A stretch of DNA of 64,000 nucleotides from NCBI GenBank assembly GCA_015501055.1, contig JADNYV010000080.1:87499-151498 (forward strand). Reading direction: 5' to 3'. Both the position numbers and the translations under genes were made by a program. Positions 22,423-34,544 of this stretch are shown here, one piece after another (the first letter of the stretch is position 1; each line of letters starts with the position of its first letter). The notes under the pieces were generated by a model that did no database searches, was not told the origin of the DNA, and saw only the letters and a program-made list of their open reading frames with translations. The stretch is from Mucidula mucida (Eukaryota > Basidiomycota > Agaricomycetes > Agaricales > Physalacriaceae).

Positions 22423-25400
22423 TTACGTCCGTCTAGATCGTGAAGGTCCTGCCACAGCGTTCACCGGCTCATGGGCGCTTGAACTAGTCTCAGTCTGATC
22501 CTCCATCGCAACATCGCCATCCCCATCTTCATCCGGTACCAGGAACTCCAAGTCTTCGTACATATGGGGAAATAAGATAGCCAGCATATCGTCAACTCTG
22601 TACCTTGTGTTAGTAGGGAAAGATAGGAAAACAGGAACACCTACTTGGAGATGAAGTCGCCCTTCAGGTCATGGTTTTTCTTCTTCTTCGAAGAGACGTC
22701 CACAGTCTTGTCTTCGTCGTCGTCCTTGTTCAAGGAAGAAACGTCCAATGTTCCAGCCGAGTTCTCTTTGGTGTAAAGCGAAAGGCCCCGACGAGCCGCC
22801 ATATCGAGAATGCTTTTCTCGATAGTGTCTTCGGCATAGTAGCAGTACACTACATAGACGATGAGGATCTCGTGCAGCTTCCGAAAGAGGACAACAATAC
22901 CTTCAGTGGGCCGTGTTTGCCCCAGTCGATCAATCCGAGCAATCGCCTGGACCTCAAAACCGTGCTGAACAACACTCTCCAGCAAGAAAACTCGGGAAGC
23001 GCAGGTAATGTTCAGTCCTGCATTTTCACGCTCTCTATTAAGTCGATCAGTAAAGCTCTGCGGGAGATAAACCCTTGTACCCGTGCAAAAGCAGGACTTG
23101 AATGTCGGGTTCATTCTTGAACCGCTTGGCTGCTGGCGCGCCCTTTGCATTCTGGTCTATGCGTAGACAACCAATCGCATTATCCGTAAGAGCACGCTCG
23201 AGGACTTCAATGTCGTTAATCAAGGCGTTTGGGAGATTGAGGGTCTACTGGACAACATACTGTGTAATGAATCTGCCCAAGCAGAGAAAACGATGCTTTT
23301 GGAACCCGGATCAATTTCCTGTATATAGAGGAGATGTTGAACAAGCGTTTGTATCTTCTTGCCGTAATCGCCGAAGGACCTCATGTCTTGAATGACATCG
23401 TATGTCTCGGGAGCTAGGAAGGAAGATGAACACCAGCGCACGGGAAACAGTAAAGGATACAAACAGATCAAATTGTACTCGATCTTTCGACGCGAACTAG
23501 GTGCGGTAAGCTCTCCTTTCTTCGGCGCAGGCTTCTCGTTCGTTTGACTGTTGGCGGAGAATCGCTGCAGATTGCTCGGGTCAATGGGCACCCTCCAGAC
23601 CAGTGTCATTGACGTCAAAACTCAAGCACCTATGAGGCTTACCGACAGACAGGACAAACTTTGCCCTCTTTCTTCTGTATCCAGGCCTTCATACAGTCCT
23701 CGCAGAAGATGTGAGCACTAGAGTCATTTGTAAGGTTATACAGCAACAGTCGGGGGTATAAAATCTTACCATGCGGTAATAAAACCTCGCTCGAACTCAC
23801 TACCGCACAGTACGCAATCGTCGTCGTCGTCTTCGGCGGCGCCATGTTCCTTGTTTTGCAAATTATCCATGTAGCGTTGACGAGCACGGTTTGTCTTGAG
23901 GTTCTCTTCAAGACTGGCGAGTTCTTCCTCACATTCCTGAACAGCTTCATCGTATGTCTGGCCTTCCCAAGTTACTTGGGTCACGGTGTCTGAGATCTCC
24001 TGCAGTTGACGGAAATAAAGAATTCGTTGATTGAAAGCTTTCCTGAACAAAACTAGATCGGCATCGAGTTTATCGAGTGCTTTGCCTATGAAGCCCGATA
24101 AATAACACGCCTGAGGAGAAAAAAGGGTAACAAACCTTGGTCAGCCATGAAGTTTCGCACGTCCGTAATGAGCTGTCTGAGAAGCATTTTCTCCGGGTCT
24201 GTTTCGCGCGTAAGCTTGGCATGCGCCGTACTCATATCAATGAGAATCTTCACGCAAGTCAGTACAGTACTCAGGTAGATATGAAAGACAAACAGATTTG
24301 ATAGATCGAGAATCTAATGCTTTCAACAGATCCTTGCGCTCTTCAGCCATTTGTTTGCGAAGAACTTCGTGTTCGGGTTGAAGCTCAATGTCGGCGTGAG
24401 CATCGTCCAAAGCAATATCCTCGGCAGCAGTGGCTGCCTTCATAGCGGCTTTTGTATGACGAAGTCGCTTTTCTCTGGAACGATGTAAGACAATGGACAA
24501 TACAAAGGGAGAAACTTGAACACACCGTGCATCGTGGGCAGCAAGGAGCGTTCGCTCGTTGACAAGCGCTTGACGTCGGTCTGCCAACAGTGCCGTGTAG
24601 GCCTGTAGGTACGTCTCGGCTTCTCCTTGGTCATCGAGACTACGCTGATATTCTTGACCATCCGCATCACCCTCGTTGGCGGCCAATTTCTGAGTCAAAA
24701 GCCTGTGCAACTGGGTCCGCCATTCCCAGAGAAGTTTCGACTGGGCGTTGAGCACATCCTCCACAATCTCGTGGAATTCGTCGACCTACAGGACCATGAG
24801 AGCTGGCAGAACGAAAGTAAATTCGGCCCTCACTAGTCTGACAGACCTGAGTCCTCCGTCCTCCAGATAAGGTACTTCAACCATGAGGGTGTCTGCATCA
24901 ACGCCATGCTTGGTAGCATCGATGTCAAGCTCGGCCATACCACTATTCGCGTCTTCTGCAGTCACTATAAAACGTAGTGGGTAATCGCAGAACAACAAAC
25001 GGATGAGGCTGAGCTTACCTTTTAAGAGTTCTCGACGAAGCTCTTCGCAAACGCTATAAGCCGCCGCCTCTTCGGCCGCAAATGATTCGCCCAAAACGTT
25101 GTATACGTCTCCCTGCAAGAACTTCACGCGATGGAGGACGATCCGTACGTCACGAGCACGCTGGCGAAGCGCAACCCGTTTATTCCTGTGTTCATTCCCC
25201 GCTGCAGTTTTCGGAAGATCGTCGTGAAATACATCTAAGTCTGAGGGCGTCTCCGAAACCTCGCGTTCCTTCCCTTTCGCACTGCGCACAATCAGCCCTT
25301 TCTCTGGGGGCTTGACGTTCAGTGCAGCATGTTCTTTCTTGAGCACTTCACCCTTAGCAGCGTGCGCCTCGATTTCGGAGGTGATGTCGCCCAACAACTT

Positions 25401-28137
25401 ATTACATTCCTTTTCAGCGTCAAGAAGGATCTCCAGAGATTCCTGATAGCAACGATGACTTTTGTTCTTCGCATGTTGGCGCAGCTGGGCTCGATGGACC
25501 ATGGCTTGTACCTTACAACGCAGTCAGTAAAAGACATACGCAATGAAGGAGAGTCGCCCGTACTTTAGATTTTTGGTCATCCATCACGGTGCGCCAATTC
25601 TGGTCTTGCATGCCCTGCTGGATATCAGCGTCTGAGTAGAGAATGTGAACATGATACAGCGAACCTGCAGAACTTCTTCCATGGTCTTGAGGGCACCAGG
25701 TTTGTAGAATCGGTCATTCCGTTGTAGCTGGCCGACTTGGGGTGGGTGCAAATACCTCGCAGCCTACGGATGCCCGCTCTTAATACACCGGCGTCGACCT
25801 CCCAGCCGGAAGTAGCAGCAACACCACGAGCGTCAAGACCGAGTTCGAGCAGTACTGCTTCAAGTGTATGATCATACACCTGCGATAATATACCCCATAA
25901 GCAAGAAGACGAACATGGAAAGAATTCTTACATGGCGTTCAACGCGACCCATTCCGATGGGGACCAAGAAACGCATCTGCTGTGGTATTGTTAACTCATC
26001 TTTCAGTGTCGACTTCATAGTCCTACCCAGGCAAATTAGCCCATTCTGTGAACATGAGCATTTGGCGAACGTACCGGATACTATAATGCTGAAAGAACTC
26101 GGCGAAGAGAGCAGCATTTTCCGCTGTAATAAAAGACTCCCAGGCTTTCTGCCCGCCAATCACTTTATCGACCCGAAGGAATCTACAAATTCCTTGAGTT
26201 CATATTCACAAAGGCGCTGTGAGATGACTAACTTCAAGACATGAATCAAATCAGACACCTGAGCTCGCGCTGGAGTACCTGATACCGCCCACGATGAGAC
26301 TCGGGGGATAAGGGAAACCATGTCTCTAGAAGGGCTGTCAATTTGCGCCAAATGAGTGAGTCCAAGACGAACTCCACTTTGCCCCCACCGACCATCTGCA
26401 CCTCATCCATGACGACTCGCTGCCACTCGCACATGATCAAAGGGCTGCGCGGGCGCTCCAAATTGGAGTAAACGACGTCCTCTCGCCGAGGCCGCTTGGG
26501 TATTGGCCGCGCAATATTAAGATCGTTCCGTAGTTCCGTGTACGTCGTGACGACGACGTCAAAGCCGTTAACGTAGGTGCACCAGTCTACCACATCGTCT
26601 GGATCTAAACGGGCGGCTCCTTTGCGCTTCTTTCTGGCCTTGGCTCGTTTTTCACGTTCTTCTTCGACCTGGGCGGCATTGATGGGAACCTTCAATTTCG
26701 ACCAGCCTTCATATAGCAAAACTTTCAACGTCGGCGCGTGTAACGCGACTTCATCCATCCATTGTGATGCGAGGGCAGGCGGGGTTACGATGAGAGTCGT
26801 CTTTACATACAGTTAGAGCAAATGATGGCGAGTAAGATACGACCGACCTTGATTGCTTTCACATCAATTTCGGCTACAGGATCCCAAACAATTTGATCGG
26901 TGGGATTTCGCTCTGGGGCAGCAGGATTGGACAGAATCAAGGAGATGATTTCGAGTGTCTTTCCCAAACCGGGTTCCTCGGCCAGAATCCCGCCATAAGC
27001 AGGGGAGGCGGGCGAATAATCTTTGGCGACTTCACCGGTAAATCGGTTGAAGTAGAAAGAGGAGTTGCCTACATCCACGCGCTGCCAGAACGTGTATTCC
27101 GAATCGTCCTCCTTTGAGATGACCTGGCCTGTTGAAGAGATAGTTTTCCCTTCCCGACCAAGCAGCCACCCGAGGCTACGTCGTTGAAAAGGGAGAAGTG
27201 TAGGGAGGAGCTCTGTAGGTTGAATGACTTCCGCGATATCTGCTGACGACAACGCAGGCGCTGGCGCGAGAATGGTGTAGAAGAACGGTATATTCACGGC
27301 GTGTGGTTCGGCAGAAGGGAAGTAGAGTGTCCGAACGAGTTGCTCTTGGGCATCAGCTAAGATGCTGTCGTGCCATCGCCTCGCGACACCTTTATTGCCG
27401 ACCAGGGGAATGTCAACGGAATTCGCGAATGACGGTGTCAAAGACACGAGGATATCAACATCCAGTCTGAATGGGAGGAATACAGATTCGTCGCTCGGGC
27501 CACGAGCATTACGAACAAGCTTCAAAGAGCTTTTCACGGAAACACGTCCTTTTACCATCAACGTGGAAACACACGAGAGCGGTGGGAGTCGTGTAGCCGA
27601 TGATGGTACCGAGAATAACCATGCTTTCTCGCCAGTTGAGTCATCGGCAGCACCGACAAGCTCCCCTTCCGCATCGACCAAAGAAACAGCGCCCAAGTCA
27701 ACGGTGTTCTCGGAATCATCTAAGGCGTCGAGAGCACGAACAAGGCAAGCTTCTTCATCTGGCCAGCCGCGTTGTTGTCCGTCTACACCTTGCCCTACCG
27801 TCGCCGTTGTGTAACGCAGACTAAGAGTTTGATGAAAGATAGGGGTTGGGTCTGTTGCAAGTGTAGGCGGCGCAGGGTGGATCTTGGGGTAATTGGAGGC
27901 TGCCCCGGTAGGTGCTCCTGCTTTGGTCGTTTTCCTTCGTTTGGCATCGCGTGAGGATACAGGAGCAGCACGCTTTTTCCCTTTTCCGACATTTTCTTGG
28001 GGCGGGGGTGCGGTATACGTTTCTACCAGACTCTGAAGAAGGGGTATGTTGAGAGTATGACGATAGCACTGGCCCAGATAGTAGCGAGGACCGGCACGGA
28101 CTGACACATCATGCCGGGAAATACCCAGATCTTGCAT
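22423..28137 (-). CDS. SHPRH-like SNF2 helicase / RING E3 ubiquitin ligase
   Basis: A large nuclear ATPase with an embedded RING, related to SHPRH/Irc20/Rad5 proteins of DNA-damage tolerance. The ATG at 28137 gives MQDLGISRHDVSV. An N-terminal region with a KKRAAP basic stretch is followed by the split helicase: the Walker A segment GGILAEEPGLGKTLEIISL, motif Ia around TLIVTPPALASQW, a DEVQ box (VVMDEVQMV) and SWAVSGTPARAQVSDL. A long coiled-coil-rich insert precedes a C3HC4 RING (CVLCGSEFERG, CAHIFCEDCMKAW, CPVCR) and the C-terminal helicase half (SKSIVFSAWADSLH, ENAGLNITCASRVFLLE, QAIARIDRLGQTRPT). The protein ends VNAVAGPSRSRRT before the TAA at 22423-22425. Many 45-60-nt introns were placed by eye. 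One C is missing from a C-run at 25739-25742 (CTHPQVGQLQ is expected), the same type of homopolymer indel as in STE12 and SRP9. Confidence 0.88.
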
Positions 28138-29751
28138 ATTGATGATGATGGTCAAAGAAAGAAGACAAAGGAAGTCCGAGTCACGACCCCGGGACCGCGT
28201 CGCGTCACGTTTTTCTCACGCTTTTCGGCTGTGAGCACTGAGCAGCAAAGCCTCGGCCAGGCCTCGGCAAAGCGTGCTTTCAACCAAGTCGCTCATGTCA
28301 TGAACATGAAAAGTCTTTGTCACGCGTGGTTCTATACGTCAACGTCGCCCAGGGAGGCTCCGCTGCAATCTTTTTCACGGCAATGAGGCATTCTCCTCTC
28401 AGTGATCTCAATTTCCTCTTACCTTTTCACGCCCTTTGACTTGCGCATATCACTTCAAAACAGGCAAGCTTGCACGCTTGGAACTAGGGTAGTTGAATAG
28501 TCTGTGGATTTCTTATCACTTGTTGGGGTGACTTCTTGTCAAGAAGCACCAAAGAAGCATAATCAATCGACGCGCCAGCGATAACGAATTCGATTATCGT
28601 GAGAGCCACGATACAGAACTATGGATATCGATATCCATAGAAATCAAAGGCGCGCTACGGAGATAGTCGGTACACTCTGCCCATTCCGAGACATCTTGCG
28701 TCTCCCTCTCATACTCTGCTCGTGGCTCATCGCCTTTGCCTGTTCCTGCGCTACACCTCAGTGATAGAAAACTCCATGGCATACGCCTTTCTGGTCTGCG
28801 AACTCCCTCGGTGTTGACGGGTTTCGTGCCGCGACGCCTTGATTTGGTCTCATTGTCATTGATTGAACTCTTCTCCGTCCCTTACTAATGCTGTTGATAC
28901 TATGCCTCGGTAGAATCACATACAGCTCTGGCCAGTGCTCACGGATCACTATCAAGATCTTCGACTCTGCTCCGAGTTGTTGAATAGCAGCAAGAACTAG
29001 ACGACAACTCAGACATCATAAACCCGGAGTCAAGCGCGTCCCTGCACAGATGGTTCATACGCGGGAGATGATTAGTCTTTATGCTGCGACTTTCTCAGCA
29101 ACGCCTTGTGTCTTCCGATTCATACAATTAAGTCCAACCTCGGTTTACACTTGGTAAAACAGTCGTAGAAACAAATCCCGAAACCGAGGCTGACTGATTC
29201 CAGGGACAAACTCCTGCCCTTCCGTTCAAACCGTCGAACTGATGAATGTATCGCCAGTTTGGAGCGTAGCTGTACCAGTGCCGTATATGCGATGTTCCTA
29301 TCGTCCCAAGGCACAGTCCCGCTGAGAACACCCTTCCTGGATGATATGTTCATCGTCTGATTTACCTAGTCCTTCTGAGCATGGTCTTGATGCTGGACTA
29401 TGGTTCAGCCAAACGCTTGCGTGCTCAGACAGCGCCTCCCAAACAGGTGAGATATCGGTTGCATACATATTCTCTGGTGAACCCCTTCTAGGTATGGAAA
29501 GGCGCGTAGAATTCTGCCACCAAACATTCTGTTCCTTGAATGCTACACGTTCTAGGATCGCACCAAACTTTGATCTAGATGGGCGGTATCACATGTTGCC
29601 CTCGTAGTCAGACAAGTTTCCGATTTCCCAGTTCTATTGAACTCGACTACTCCTTCGCATCTTGGTTACGCCCCTGCTGGTATTAGCACCGGGCTTTCGA
29701 GCGGTATATATTCCTCCTCATGATGTCCAGATCTATCCAAGCTCAATAACA
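28138..29751. other. 1.6-kb intergenic region
   Basis: This lies between the SHPRH-like start and the NTF2-like start, which diverge, so it probably holds both promoters. A TATATA sequence at 29705-29710 precedes the ATG at 29752. No gene, RNA or repeat was recognised. Confidence 0.4.
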
Positions 29752-30207
29752 ATGTCCGTCCTCTCGTTGCAGTTGAAAGAGCAGGCGGAGAAAATCATCC
29801 TCGACATCTTTAGCATGCGTACTACCTCGCTGCTTCTACAGCACTTCTCCCCAGATCAACCATTCTCCGTTCAGCACTCGTATTCTACGTGCTCTGATCC
29901 ACAGGCTCATCGCTTTGTTGGACGAACCGCTGTGCGATCGTACTTCGACATCCTGGATTTGTACTTCGAGAAGTCTTCGATGAGGCAGGATCGCGTTTTC
30001 GTTGAGGACTCCTCGATGAGGGTCATCGTGACTGGCAGTGTTGACTGGATTTGGCGTGCCAGTCGCAGCTGTTGGAGGGAAGAGTTGACGTGTACGGTGG
30101 ATTTTGACAGAAATCTCAAAATCGTCACGTTGGTGTTTCTTACGACGTCTGACAAGTCGACGTGCGTGATGCAGGCTGTAGATCCTAGGAATTCGGGTCA
30201 GAAATAG
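29752..30207 (+). CDS. Small NTF2/SnoaL-like protein of unknown function
   Basis: A single-exon ORF of 151 residues starts MSVLSLQLKEQAEKIILD. This ATG is preferred over in-frame codons further upstream because a TATATA box lies about 45 bp before it and the upstream residues look random. The pattern of an N-terminal helix, SYSTCSDPQAHRFVGR, then RSYFDILDLYFEK and strands such as RVIVTGSVDWIWR and ELTCTVDFD suggests the cone-shaped NTF2-like fold common in small fungal proteins. No catalytic residues can be assigned. It is transcribed in the same direction as the HMG-box gene 0.7 kb downstream; no shared role is evident. Confidence 0.6.
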   Translation: MSVLSLQLKEQAEKIILDIFSMRTTSLLLQHFSPDQPFSVQHSYSTCSDPQAHRFVGRTAVRSYFDILDLYFEKSSMRQDRVFVEDSSMRVIVTGSVDWIWRASRSCWREELTCTVDFDRNLKIVTLVFLTTSDKSTCVMQAVDPRNSGQK

Positions 30208-30865
30208 GTAAGCATGGAGGTTATTGTAGAGATTACGATCAGTGCTTAATCTTGTCTTCAAGCATCTCATACCCGGACAACGACGTGACCTCAAATGGTA
30301 GAAACAGTTCGCTAGGATATGTGTAGGAAAACTCGAGCGTAATCAGTCAATATTTGTATGTCACTAGTTAATATTCATATCCGGACAACGTCACAGCAAA
30401 CCGATGGGAGCAAGATGGGAGACAGTCACTCCGTAGCTCGGGAGAATTGCGAGCGGAAGTCGAAGGTGCGAGGCAACCACAATCTGAAAACAATGGGATC
30501 AACAGTTTTGCCGAGCAGACAAAGTGACACAGAACGACGTCGACTATAGCCAACCTCCCTTATTAATATATGCCAATTATGAATATGACCCAAGTTTAGA
30601 TGAAAGAACCTTCGGGCCGAGCTCCGACAATTTCTCACGATCATTTTCATCCTGATTCCAATCAGTTACCAAATGCTCTCAGAGGCTTGTCATTGTTATC
30701 ATTGTCTACAGAACATTTGTGTGGACCAGATGTGGACTGAATCGGCGTCTTTCGGTGGATCTCCTCTCTGGGTCTTTGTCTTGACCTTCAGTGGCCCAGT
30801 CCAAGGCCAAATGGCACTGTTTGTCGACGAGCATTGTTCTGGCATCTTTGACCTCGGCTCTTCTG

Positions 30866-30873
30866 TATAAATA
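30866..30873 (+). promoter_or_regulatory. TATA box of the HMG-box gene
   Basis: TATAAATA lies 56 bp before the start codon. The surrounding block is conserved in the relic at 6.6 kb, which supports a promoter role. Confidence 0.6.
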
Positions 30874-30928
30874 CGCTGCCTATCCACCTCTGGAAGCGTC
30901 TTTTTCTCACCTCCCCGACTTTCTCAAT

Positions 30929-31585
30929 ATGCCCTCCTCGTCCTCCACTCATCAGCGCAAGAGAAATTCAACGGCTGGGAATTCTCGCCCGCGCAGTTCA
31001 TTTGCTCTATTCCGCCAGGACTATGCTCGTCAACGAGCGCACCAGACGATGCCTCCCACTTCCAATGCGGCGAAAGAAGCGGGGGACGCATGGCGTGCGC
31101 TATCCGATGGCCAGCGCCAGTATTACGTCAATCTAGCTGCCCTAGAGAAGGAGAAACATACTATGGCGAGGACACCAGACGTTCAGCCACAACAGCAGGC
31201 TGAGATACCTGTGGCCGAACCAGAGCATTATCATTTCCTTGGAATCGAACAGGGCACTGTTTTACGCCAACCAGCTCCAGACCATGGCGCCTCGTACTTC
31301 CACAGCGGAGGATTGCCACCTTCAGTCAATCTTAATCAGTATGCTAATGAAGTCGGCGCGATCATGAATCACTGGCAGCACTTTGATGTGCGCTTTTCTT
31401 CTTTTATGACGGCCACCTACTAACTCACCTCACAGCCTTACGCGATGGATGCGGACGCGTGCGAAGAGTCTGCTGCTGTACCTCAGCCATACTACAATCC
31501 GTCGAACGGTCTCGATGGCCAGATGTGGAACACCCAGGCTCAACAAGGAGGCACTCACGGACCTGAATATGGCGGCTGGCGATGA
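30929..31585 (+). CDS. Small HMG-box (MATA_HMG-like) transcription factor
   Basis: A likely sequence-specific DNA-binding protein of 202 residues. The HMG box spans about residues 19-78: SRPRSSFALFRQDYARQ, then AAKEAGDAWRALSDGQRQYYVNLA and EKEKH, matching the helix 1-3 pattern of fungal MATA-type boxes. A Gln/Pro-rich tail follows. One 48-nt intron (31388-31435) has a GTGCGC donor, a CTACTAAC branch site and a TCACAG acceptor. Exon 2 begins PYAMDADACEES and ends GGWR at TGA 31583-31585. The start at 30929 is chosen because a TATA box lies 56 bp upstream, so earlier in-frame codons are untranslated. It is not next to recognisable mating-type genes, so a mating role should not be assumed. A truncated copy of its promoter lies at 6.5-6.7 kb. 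Confidence 0.85.
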
Positions 31586-32714
31586 GGAATACCCTCATCA
31601 TTCGCTGTTTCCCTTTCTGACGAGTCGATATTTCCATTAGAACTTTGTATATATTTGTAGCTATCTGCACTGCACGCGCCACAAATGATACTCACTTCGA
31701 TAATCGTCGATCTACTAGCGGATAATAGAAAGCTCTCGATGCGCAAAGCAGACGACGGAAGGACTTCCTCAGCTTACGCCCCAATCATGCTGTATATTAT
31801 TTCCTACCTTCCTCCAAGTCGCACTTTTTTATGTGTTCTATGCCTATGATCATCATATTGCACGTAGACTATTCTCATTCGACTTAAGACTGACTGAGCT
31901 TGGATATAAGAGGGAAGAGTTGAAATGAGCATACTTATCTTAAGTCTAACACACAGCAACTACGAATCGCTACCACTCAAGAGGCTTCCCACCCGCATCG
32001 ACCTCCAAACGCGAACTGTGAATGTCTGGAACATGTACTTTTCTGATACCTATTCCAGGCTCCGTAACGAGACATTGACACAAGGCGTATTTGACATCGC
32101 AGCGACTTGGTCCCAGTGAGGCGGCTGTGAATTGAAAATCCTCAAGTTATTGAAGTAAATACTAAAGTATATAGACCACAAAACGGACTCTCACATTGGA
32201 ACCAAAAAGTTGGGGTAAGTTCCAACTCAAGCTATAAAACACATTCAAGCGGCGCCTCTTTAGTAATTGTACTAGTTCTACATCACGACTTATACGTCCC
32301 ACCCATTATTGTATTGCTGCGTATCTCGTGTATTCAGCCTTTATACCATACATGCCGCCCTAGCCGTTACCTGTTCTTTCGCTGGGACGCGGACCCTCGT
32401 AAGGGGCGATTCACACAGCATGAACGCCACACCCGCCAACGAAATCAATTTTAAACTTTTTATCTATACACAAAAACGTTATCAAGGGTATGTAAGTAAG
32501 TAATCAGTGTGATGTCCAAGTCCAAAAAAAGAGAGTGCTACGCGCGCAGACCCGTCTACGCATAACGCGTGTAATGTATGATGTATCGAGAGCAAGAGAT
32601 AAGTAATACAACAAGAGGACGACGAAACCCACAAGAAAAAAATCAATCAATCTAACCAAGTCGTCAATCCAACGAACCCAAAACAGCAAGAAAAGCACTC
32701 ACAAATCAGCATCA
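31586..32714. other. Intergenic region
   Basis: Between the HMG-box gene and the convergent disordered-protein gene. Short open frames are not supported, and no repeat was recognised. Confidence 0.4.
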
Positions 32715-34544
32715 TCAAAATCTCACCGGCTTCGCATACGCCTGCGGCAGCCTGGGCACAGGCGGAGCAGCAAGCCGCTCCCTCCCATCCCGATCGAACA
32801 TCTCGTCAATGCGTTGCACAAACCTTTCCCTCGCCACCTCGCTCTTCTCAATATCCATAATACTCGTCCTCCCATCCCTATCCCCACTACTCCACGTACT
32901 CAAATTCCCCGTCGACTGCGCCCCATGCTCATACCGATACATCGTCTCCCTCCCCATACTCTTCTCCTCATCGGGGTACTGCGACATCTCGTCCAGCGCC
33001 TCGCTCGACTGATTGCGCTCCAACGCCACGCGCAGCAGCTCGTCCGACCCGCTCGACTCGTCCGACGCGCGCTTAAACCGCGCCATCACATCGTGCATCT
33101 CCTCAACGGGCTGCTGATCATCATCGTCCCACGCCTTTGGCAACGCATACAGCTCCCGGTATCGCCGCACCTTTACACGCGCAGACAGACCTGGCTGAGT
33201 CACCGTGGCATTCGGCGACGTCAGCACAGGACGCGAGGGGAAGGGCGATTCTTTGCCGCGTTTCGGTACAACAGCTGGGTGGAGCACAAACTGCCGACGC
33301 TGCCGTAAAGGTGTCTGCTGTTGCGAGAAATAGCCCTGATCATCTCCAGGGACTTGTGGTAAGGACTGTGTCGGTGGAGGACTGGGAGGAGGTAGGTCGC
33401 GCTGAGCGATAATCTGAGATGGGGATAGAGGGAACGCAGGTGAACGAGCCCGCGGCGACGGGGACGGCACGCTATAGTCCGCAGAAGGATTGACATCAAC
33501 GGTAAGATGCGTTCGGGTTGCAACCTGGGGAGACGGCGGATTGAAGTTTCGGGCAAGAAACGGTGGCCGCACGTTATTAGGTACCGGAGAAGCCGAACGC
33601 TCTGGTGTACCGGGCGGATTGGGTGTAACCACCACAAACGGTGACCAGCCGCCTGGAGACGGATTCCGCGAGGCAGAGTCCGGCACGGTAAGAGAGCTGT
33701 CGATAGTGAGCGATTCTGGAACTCTCTTCAGATTGCTTTTCTGCACCACAACAGTAGTCGTAGTAGTAGGAGAAGGCGGAGACGGGGAACGAGTGAGTGG
33801 ATATGAGATGGGCGGATGCTTTGATTGCGGCGAAGAAGAGGATGACGCGGAAGACGTGGTGGTCCATTTGGAAAAGAAGGAGTGCCCAGTGCTAGTACTG
33901 CCGTGGTTGTCGCTGCTGTCACTGCTCGCAAAATTGATATGGCCCCGCCGCCGCGCTGCAGAAGTAGAATTGAATACTTGAGTCTGGATATGGTCCACAC
34001 TGTGGGCGGTGGTGGATTCCGGGACATCCAGCGAGTCGCGGTCAGCGTCTCGGATAAACACAGAATCCAAAGTTGGCGCCGGACTCGATACGTCTCTAAG
34101 AGCGACGACGGCTGATGATGGAGGTTGAAGGGGAGCTGGTAAGGGCGGCTCAGCCGTGGCATTGGCATTGAAGTCGCCCAACGTGGTAGCGAACCGAGCC
34201 GCAATAGGGAGGCGAAACACCGGCGCCGGTAATTCTGGCAGCGGAGGCGGCGGTGGCGGCTCCTCTGCCTGCAAATTCGTTTTCGACCGGTTCCCCAGAC
34301 GGAATAAACGTGATTTCTTGCCCTTCGTCGTGCCAGACGATACATAGCCGTCGTCCGTCTCGTATCCTGCATCGGCCGCGACAGCAGCCTTGGACTTCTT
34401 TTTCTTGAGCCTGGTTTTGCCCGACTTTTTTCCTCCTAGACTAGGGGGAACCGAATCCGTCTCGTACCCTGTCGCGTAGCCGGGATCCATACTAGCGGCT
34501 CCCTTCTTGTTAATACGCTGGCGATCATCGCTGGGGGGCGCCAT
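32715..34544 (-). CDS. Large disordered Ser/Pro-rich protein of unknown function
   Basis: A single intact frame of 609 residues from the ATG at 34544 (MAPPSDDRQRINKKGA), with G at +4. The in-frame extension upstream begins with TTG rather than ATG and was not used. The protein is low in hydrophobic segments and rich in Ser, Pro and Thr. It has two similar tyrosine-containing motifs near the start (GYATGYETDS and DAGYETDDGYVSS), basic KTRLKKKKSK and KKSRLFRLGNRSK patches and a poly-proline run. A more ordered acidic C-terminus reads MGRETMYRYEHG and VQRIDEMFDRDGRERL. No domain is recognised. The design suggests a scaffold or cell-cortex regulator, but that is only inference. Confidence 0.75.
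   Translation of the reverse strand: MAPPSDDRQRINKKGAASMDPGYATGYETDSVPPSLGGKKSGKTRLKKKKSKAAVAADAGYETDDGYVSSGTTKGKKSRLFRLGNRSKTNLQAEEPPPPPPLPELPAPVFRLPIAARFATTLGDFNANATAEPPLPAPLQPPSSAVVALRDVSSPAPTLDSVFIRDADRDSLDVPESTTAHSVDHIQTQVFNSTSAARRRGHINFASSDSSDNHGSTSTGHSFFSKWTTTSSASSSSSPQSKHPPISYPLTRSPSPPSPTTTTTVVVQKSNLKRVPESLTIDSSLTVPDSASRNPSPGGWSPFVVVTPNPPGTPERSASPVPNNVRPPFLARNFNPPSPQVATRTHLTVDVNPSADYSVPSPSPRARSPAFPLSPSQIIAQRDLPPPSPPPTQSLPQVPGDDQGYFSQQQTPLRQRRQFVLHPAVVPKRGKESPFPSRPVLTSPNATVTQPGLSARVKVRRYRELYALPKAWDDDDQQPVEEMHDVMARFKRASDESSGSDELLRVALERNQSSEALDEMSQYPDEEKSMGRETMYRYEHGAQSTGNLSTWSSGDRDGRTSIMDIEKSEVARERFVQRIDEMFDRDGRERLAAPPVPRLPQAYAKPVRF

Noticed and set aside
28138..28155. Longer start for the SHPRH-like protein
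   Set aside because: The frame opens with TTG at 28155; the first ATG is at 28137.
30791..30928. N-terminal extension of the HMG-box protein
   Set aside because: It would place the TATA box inside the coding region; the segment is conserved as promoter in the 6.6-kb relic.
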